Origin: an uncultured Sutterella sp.
GTDB taxonomy: Bacteria > Pseudomonadota > Gammaproteobacteria > Burkholderiales > Burkholderiaceae_F
Assembly: GCA_900538905.1 (NCBI GenBank)
Contig: UPZS01000027.1
Span: 1-28,125 of the forward strand
DNA: 28,125 nucleotides
Direction: 5' to 3'
Of this stretch, positions 24,873-28,125 are shown one piece after another. The number at the start of each line of letters is the position of its first letter. Position 1 is the first letter of the stretch. Below the pieces are notes generated by a model that saw only the letters and a list, made by a program, of their open reading frames with translations, did not search any database and was not told where the DNA came from. The position numbers and the translations under genes were made by a program.

Positions 24873-24940
24873 TAGAAAAAATCTTCAATTGATTGAAGAA
24901 TATTACTGTAAAAATCTTCAATTCGCTGAAGAAATTTTCA
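24873..24940. repeat. Two palindromic units, 33-bp period, upstream of the ATPase (site B)
   Basis: Unit 1 has TCTTCAAT/ATTGAAGA with a 2-nt loop (24882-24899). Unit 2 has TCTTCA/TGAAGA with a 6-nt loop (24915-24932). Centres are 33 bp apart. Flanks are A-rich before (AGAAAAAAT and GTAAAAAT) and T-rich after (ATATTAC and AATTTTC), as in site A at 703-767, but the stem differs completely. The first unit begins 8 bp from the ATPase start codon, so a bound protein would block its expression. Confidence 0.82.
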
Positions 24941-24947
24941 GTTTTGC

Positions 24948-25077
24948 TCTGTTCGGTTGACCTTGCCTGAAATTGGTTGACGGTTTCTCGCGGTATGACT
25001 GAATAAGTAGACAAGTTTTCGATTCTTGCCTAAAACGGTTGACGGCTTTTGGCTATGTCCTGATTTGGTTGACATAA
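24948..25077. repeat. Five degenerate GGTTGAC repeats (site B)
   Basis: Repeats of the form CCTGAAWYGGTTGACRG have their TTGAC (one TAGAC) at 24957, 24977, 25008, 25039 and 25069, giving spacings of 20, 31, 31 and 30 bp. The segment 24997-25045 matches 786-834. The pattern recalls the multiple terminal repeats of IS21-family elements, but no transposase gene or matching opposite end is present. It may be an insertion-sequence relic or a helically phased binding array. Confidence 0.75.
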
Positions 25078-25118
25078 AATGCCTCTGACTTTCTCCGCGC
25101 ATACGGCTGCAGCGAATA

Positions 25119-25137
25119 CACATATTGTCAATATGTG
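25119..25137 (-). terminator. AT-rich hairpin after adenine deaminase; weak terminator candidate
   Basis: CACATATT/AATATGTG is a perfect 8-bp stem with a 3-nt loop, 10 bases past the ade stop. There is no T-run after it on the minus strand, so it may be an mRNA-stabilising hairpin instead. Confidence 0.35.
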
Positions 25138-25146
25138 ACTTAGCGG

Positions 25147-26919
25147 TCACATGTTGGTTTTTGCGTCTACAGGGATGTGCTTGAAAGAAACCGCATCAAA
25201 GAGTCCTTTGTCCGTTATGCGCAATTCCGGAATGACAGCGAGTGCCAGAAAGCTCAGCGCCATAATCGGGTGCACATTGTCGGCAATGCCGAACGCTTTG
25301 TGCGCCGTCTCGACGAGGTCAATTTTTTGACGAGCCACTTCTTTCCAGTTTGCAGCCGTCATGAGCCCCGCGATTTCAAGCCTTAACGATCGGACGACCT
25401 GCCCGTTTCTCACCAAGACGATGCCGCCGCCAAACTGTTCTAACGCATTGACGGCAGCGAGCATATCGGCGTCGTTGTCGCCTGCGACGATGATGTTGTG
25501 TGAGTCATGCGAGATTGTGGTGGCCAACGCGCCAGTGAGTCGTCGACCGGATGCCAGAAGGCCTTTTACGAGCGACAAGCCGACGTTGCCGGTGGCGTGG
25601 TGTCGCTCAACGACCGCCACCTTGACGAGATCTCGGCAGGCTGCCACATCAACGAACCCGGCCTTGTCAACGACAACGGATTCGAGTAACGACTTGGTGT
25701 TGAGGTCTCCGCCGGTAACGCCGATGATGCGGGCTTGTCCCGAAGGACAGGCAATCTCAAACGAGGTTTCCTGCAACGGGAGAATGCGGACGCGTCCGGT
25801 GACGAATGCGGGCAGTGATCCGGACGGTTGAGAAACAGTTTCCTCGTGTCGACGTCCGTTTTTAAAAACGGCGCGAACTGAAAAATCCGTCAGGTTTTCC
25901 AGCACGACCAGATCTGCTGTGTAGCCCGGAGCAACGGCGCCTTTGTGCTTGAAGCCGAAATGGCGTGCGCTGTTGATGGTGGCCATGCAGAGAGCTTCTT
26001 CTGTTGCGACGCCGTGAGCGACGGCGCACCGAACGGCATTGTTGATGTGTCCCTTGGTGCTCACGTCGTCGGGGGACGCGTCGTCCGTACACAAGCAGAA
26101 CATGGAACTGTTTTGAGGCGTGACGACAGGTGCCAGGGCGGCAACGTTTTGACCTGCAGAGCCTTCGCGCATGAAAACCGTCATGCCGCGGCTGATGCGC
26201 TCCAGCGCTTCTTTGGCGGTGCTGCATTCGTGGTCGCTTGAGACGCCGGCGGCGACGTAGGCGGAAAGTCCGTCACCCTCGAGCATCGGAGCATGACCGT
26301 CGATGTGCTTATGTGCAACATGCGCCATCGTCAACTTTTCCAGCATTTCGTTGTCGCCGGACATCACGGCAGGCACGGTCATGACTTCGGCTAACCCCAA
26401 GACATCAGGTTCGTCAATCAAGGAGCGAAGTTCGTCGGCCGTCAGCGTGGCGCCGGAGGTTTCAAACGGCGTGGCAGGCACGCACGATGGCAACATAAAG
26501 CGGATGTCGACGGCGGCGTTTTTAGCGTCTTTCAGCATGAACCGAATGCCATCGAGACCGCACACATTGGCAATTTCGTGCGGATCGGCCACGATGGTCG
26601 TCGTGCCTTTGGAGAGGATCAAACGAGCAAATTCCGTCGGACGCAACATCGAGGATTCGATATGTACGTGCGCATCAATGAAGCCCGGGACCAGAACGGC
26701 GTTGTCAAGATCAATCTCCTCTTTTCCGCGAACCGCCAGCAACGGACCGACGTTGACGATGATGCCTTCGACAATGGCGACATCGCAATGGTTGACAAAC
26801 GCTTTGGTAAAGACATTGAAGATGCGGGCATTTCGCAGCACCAGATCGCATTCGGATTGTCCGAGTGCGCAAGCAATGCGGTGTTGCAGGGCGGCAGGAG
26901 AGAAAGAGGGCTGGTGCAT
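25147..26919 (-). CDS. ade: Adenine deaminase
   Basis: This 590-residue amidohydrolase converts adenine to hypoxanthine and ammonia for purine salvage. Metal-site motifs are LVPGFIDAHVHIESSML (His84, His86) and ADPHEIANVCG near 111-121. Family stretches HIDGHAPMLEGDGLSAYVAAGVSSDHE, FMREGSAGQN and LCTDDASPDD follow. The C-terminal adenine deaminase domain (ATTISHDSHNIIVAGDNDADMLAAVNAL) is intact. ATG 26919 (MHQPSFSPAALQ) was chosen. The frame stays open to 27066, but that would overlap the ATPase gene's 3' end and add residues unlike the family. GGGGTT about 8 bases upstream is a modest ribosome site. It lies 95 bp after the partial ATPase gene. No riboswitch was seen in that gap. Confidence 0.95.
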   Translation of the reverse strand: MHQPSFSPAALQHRIACALGQSECDLVLRNARIFNVFTKAFVNHCDVAIVEGIIVNVGPLLAVRGKEEIDLDNAVLVPGFIDAHVHIESSMLRPTEFARLILSKGTTTIVADPHEIANVCGLDGIRFMLKDAKNAAVDIRFMLPSCVPATPFETSGATLTADELRSLIDEPDVLGLAEVMTVPAVMSGDNEMLEKLTMAHVAHKHIDGHAPMLEGDGLSAYVAAGVSSDHECSTAKEALERISRGMTVFMREGSAGQNVAALAPVVTPQNSSMFCLCTDDASPDDVSTKGHINNAVRCAVAHGVATEEALCMATINSARHFGFKHKGAVAPGYTADLVVLENLTDFSVRAVFKNGRRHEETVSQPSGSLPAFVTGRVRILPLQETSFEIACPSGQARIIGVTGGDLNTKSLLESVVVDKAGFVDVAACRDLVKVAVVERHHATGNVGLSLVKGLLASGRRLTGALATTISHDSHNIIVAGDNDADMLAAVNALEQFGGGIVLVRNGQVVRSLRLEIAGLMTAANWKEVARQKIDLVETAHKAFGIADNVHPIMALSFLALAVIPELRITDKGLFDAVSFKHIPVDAKTNM

Positions 26920-27014
26920 GGCAAAGAACCCCACAAACGGTTTTATTCGGTGCGTTCGACGCGAATCTGAAATTTGGAAAGATATTCTGCTCGGCAAAGG
27001 CATCTCGAGCAAGC

Positions 27015-28125
27015 TCAATGCCGGGTATTGTCTGACAAAGCCAATTGGACGAATTTCGGTAGCCAATCGACCAGAGACAACGGGACATTGAGCAGGTTGT
27101 TGTCTTTTCTGAGGTTCAGTCCCGATAAACGGATGCTCAACGACGGATTAAATTTTCGCGAATAAACCGACAGACTCTTACCGGCAACGCTCTTGCCAGC
27201 CTTAACTTCCAACGGGAAAATTTGCCCCGCAGATTCTATAAGGAAGTCCACTTCTGCCTGTGCACCTGAAGTCCAGTAACAAGGTTCGACGCCATATGTT
27301 CGGCACAAGGAGTTAGCGACCAGATTTTCAGCCAATGTCTCCTTGAACTCTGACATAACCGACGGATTCAAAAGACTGTCGGAAGACAAATTTGCCATTA
27401 CTCGAAGAAGACCGATGTCTTTAGCGTAAAGCTTAAAAATTTCGGGTTCCAGATACGCTCTCAGCGGAATCTTTGCCGTGGAAACGCGGGGCGTTTTCAA
27501 AACAAGCCCCGCCTCGCACAACCACTGTAATGCCGGCGCAAACTCTCTGCTTCGTGCATTGGCGTGTACTTGACTTAAGAAGAATCGTGAGTTGGGTTTA
27601 GCCAACTGACTCGGTATAGCGTCCCATACGGCAGCAATTCGCACTGCCTCCGTTGGAGTGGCGTACTGCGAGAAATCGAGTCGATACATTGCCAAGATGT
27701 TCCGAAGCGACGACTCAATGCTCCGCATCTCTTCGCCGTCCATGAAGGCAGCCACTGCCGCCGGCATGCCACCGATACACTGATAGCGAATGAATTCGCT
27801 TTCAATTTCGTTGAGCACAAATGTCGGCAGCTGAGTTATCTCTGAAATTTGTTCCACGTAGTCGTAGAGCTTTGGGGAAGCATTATGGAGAAACTCCGAA
27901 AATGACAGTGGCCAAACATCACGTATGTCTACCTGTCCGACCGGTACGAATATCTGCTTGCGTCGAACCTCTGTCCCCAAAAGACTTCCGCTGGCTGCAA
28001 CCGCGTATTCAGGTGCATTTTGGGCAAAATATTTCAAACTGCCGAAAGCATGGTCGCATAGCTGGATTTCATCGAAAACGATCAGCGTTTTGCCCGGGAG
28101 AATCGGTACCTCGCTCAGGAGATTC
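27015..28125 (-). CDS. AAA_14/DUF4143 ATPase, N-terminus cut by window edge
   Basis: The frame is open to the right edge. 369 residues are visible, beginning near Walker B with PGKTLIVFDEIQLCDHAFGSLKYF; the Walker A part lies outside the window. Family marks are VAASGSLLG (sensor), VWPLSFSEFL, YQCIGGMPAAVAAFM, YAKDIGLLRVM and a DUF4143 end with YWTSGAQAEVDFLIESAGQIFPLEVKAGKS, carrying the Glu/Asp and ExK of a PD-(D/E)XK-like fold. It is a different subfamily from the gene at 23636-24865: sequence identity is low by eye and it lacks the obvious helix-turn-helix. It stops 95 bp before ade. As with its relatives, function is unknown. Because its start lies outside the window, the presence of upstream palindromes cannot be tested here. 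Confidence 0.92.
   Translation of the reverse strand, partial: NLLSEVPILPGKTLIVFDEIQLCDHAFGSLKYFAQNAPEYAVAASGSLLGTEVRRKQIFVPVGQVDIRDVWPLSFSEFLHNASPKLYDYVEQISEITQLPTFVLNEIESEFIRYQCIGGMPAAVAAFMDGEEMRSIESSLRNILAMYRLDFSQYATPTEAVRIAAVWDAIPSQLAKPNSRFFLSQVHANARSREFAPALQWLCEAGLVLKTPRVSTAKIPLRAYLEPEIFKLYAKDIGLLRVMANLSSDSLLNPSVMSEFKETLAENLVANSLCRTYGVEPCYWTSGAQAEVDFLIESAGQIFPLEVKAGKSVAGKSLSVYSRKFNPSLSIRLSGLNLRKDNNLLNVPLSLVDWLPKFVQLALSDNTRH

Noticed and set aside
24948..25077. Periodic repeats considered as a CRISPR array
   Set aside because: Repeats are short and degenerate, steps vary between 20 and 31 bp, there is no constant-length spacer, and no cas genes are present.
26920..27066. Longer adenine deaminase start at 27066
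   Set aside because: It would overlap the ATPase 3' end and add residues unlike the family; ATG 26919 gives the normal length.

Overview
The window looks like chromosome from a gut-type betaproteobacterium of the Burkholderiales, most likely Sutterellaceae (Sutterella, Parasutterella or a relative). This placement is an inference from the zinc-free L33 sequence, the rpmB-rpmG pair, the LolCD and IspH sequences, moderate GC, and the abundance of AAA_14/DUF4143 ATPase genes. No taxonomic search was run. Almost every gene is on the minus strand. Only rpmB, rpmG and dinB are certain plus-strand genes.

Layout. 1-584 is the start of a tnpB gene cut by the left edge. 585-892 is a gene-free stretch with hairpins, a pair of abutting 33-bp palindromes and a cluster of GGTTGAC repeats, ending at a terminator. 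907-7805 is a dense minus-strand run, transcribed from high to low coordinates: ispH, ogt-like, ybaK, lolC, lolD, a TatD-family hydrolase, a double-ACT protein and a UPF0210/PFL protein. 7866-9251 is a COG1672-type ATPase with a nuclease-like C-terminus, preceded by a 38-bp palindrome. 9311-10119 holds a possible small RNA, a strong promoter, rpmB, rpmG and their terminator. 10166-16356 holds an unknown 127-aa protein, a universal stress protein, tcdA, and an RND pump with its periplasmic adaptor. 16583-17983 is a tnpB-only IS200/IS605-type insertion with a recognisable omega-RNA end. 17986-22165 holds an aminopeptidase P, a small lipoprotein and a DEAD-box helicase with a structured leader. 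dinB follows on the plus strand. 23636-25080 is an AAA_14/DUF4143 ATPase with its twin palindromes and GGTTGAC repeats. 25147-26919 is adenine deaminase, and 27015-28125 is a second AAA_14/DUF4143 ATPase cut by the right edge.

Housekeeping themes are isoprenoid synthesis (IspH), lipoprotein export (LolCD), tRNA quality and modification (YbaK, TcdA), DNA repair or damage tolerance (Ogt-like, Pol IV), RNA remodelling (helicase), drug efflux (RND plus adaptor) and purine salvage (Ade).

The most unusual signal is non-coding. Upstream of the ATPase at 23636-24865 are two palindromes exactly 33 bp apart that share one stem sequence, followed by 20- to 31-bp spaced GGTTGAC repeats. The same arrangement occurs at 703-850 with a completely different stem and no ATPase beside it; a tnpB gene lies there instead. 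A third ATPase gene (7866-9251) has a related but more compact palindrome. This suggests a family of small ATPase/nuclease-like modules with locus-specific palindromic control or recognition sites, one of which may have lost its gene.
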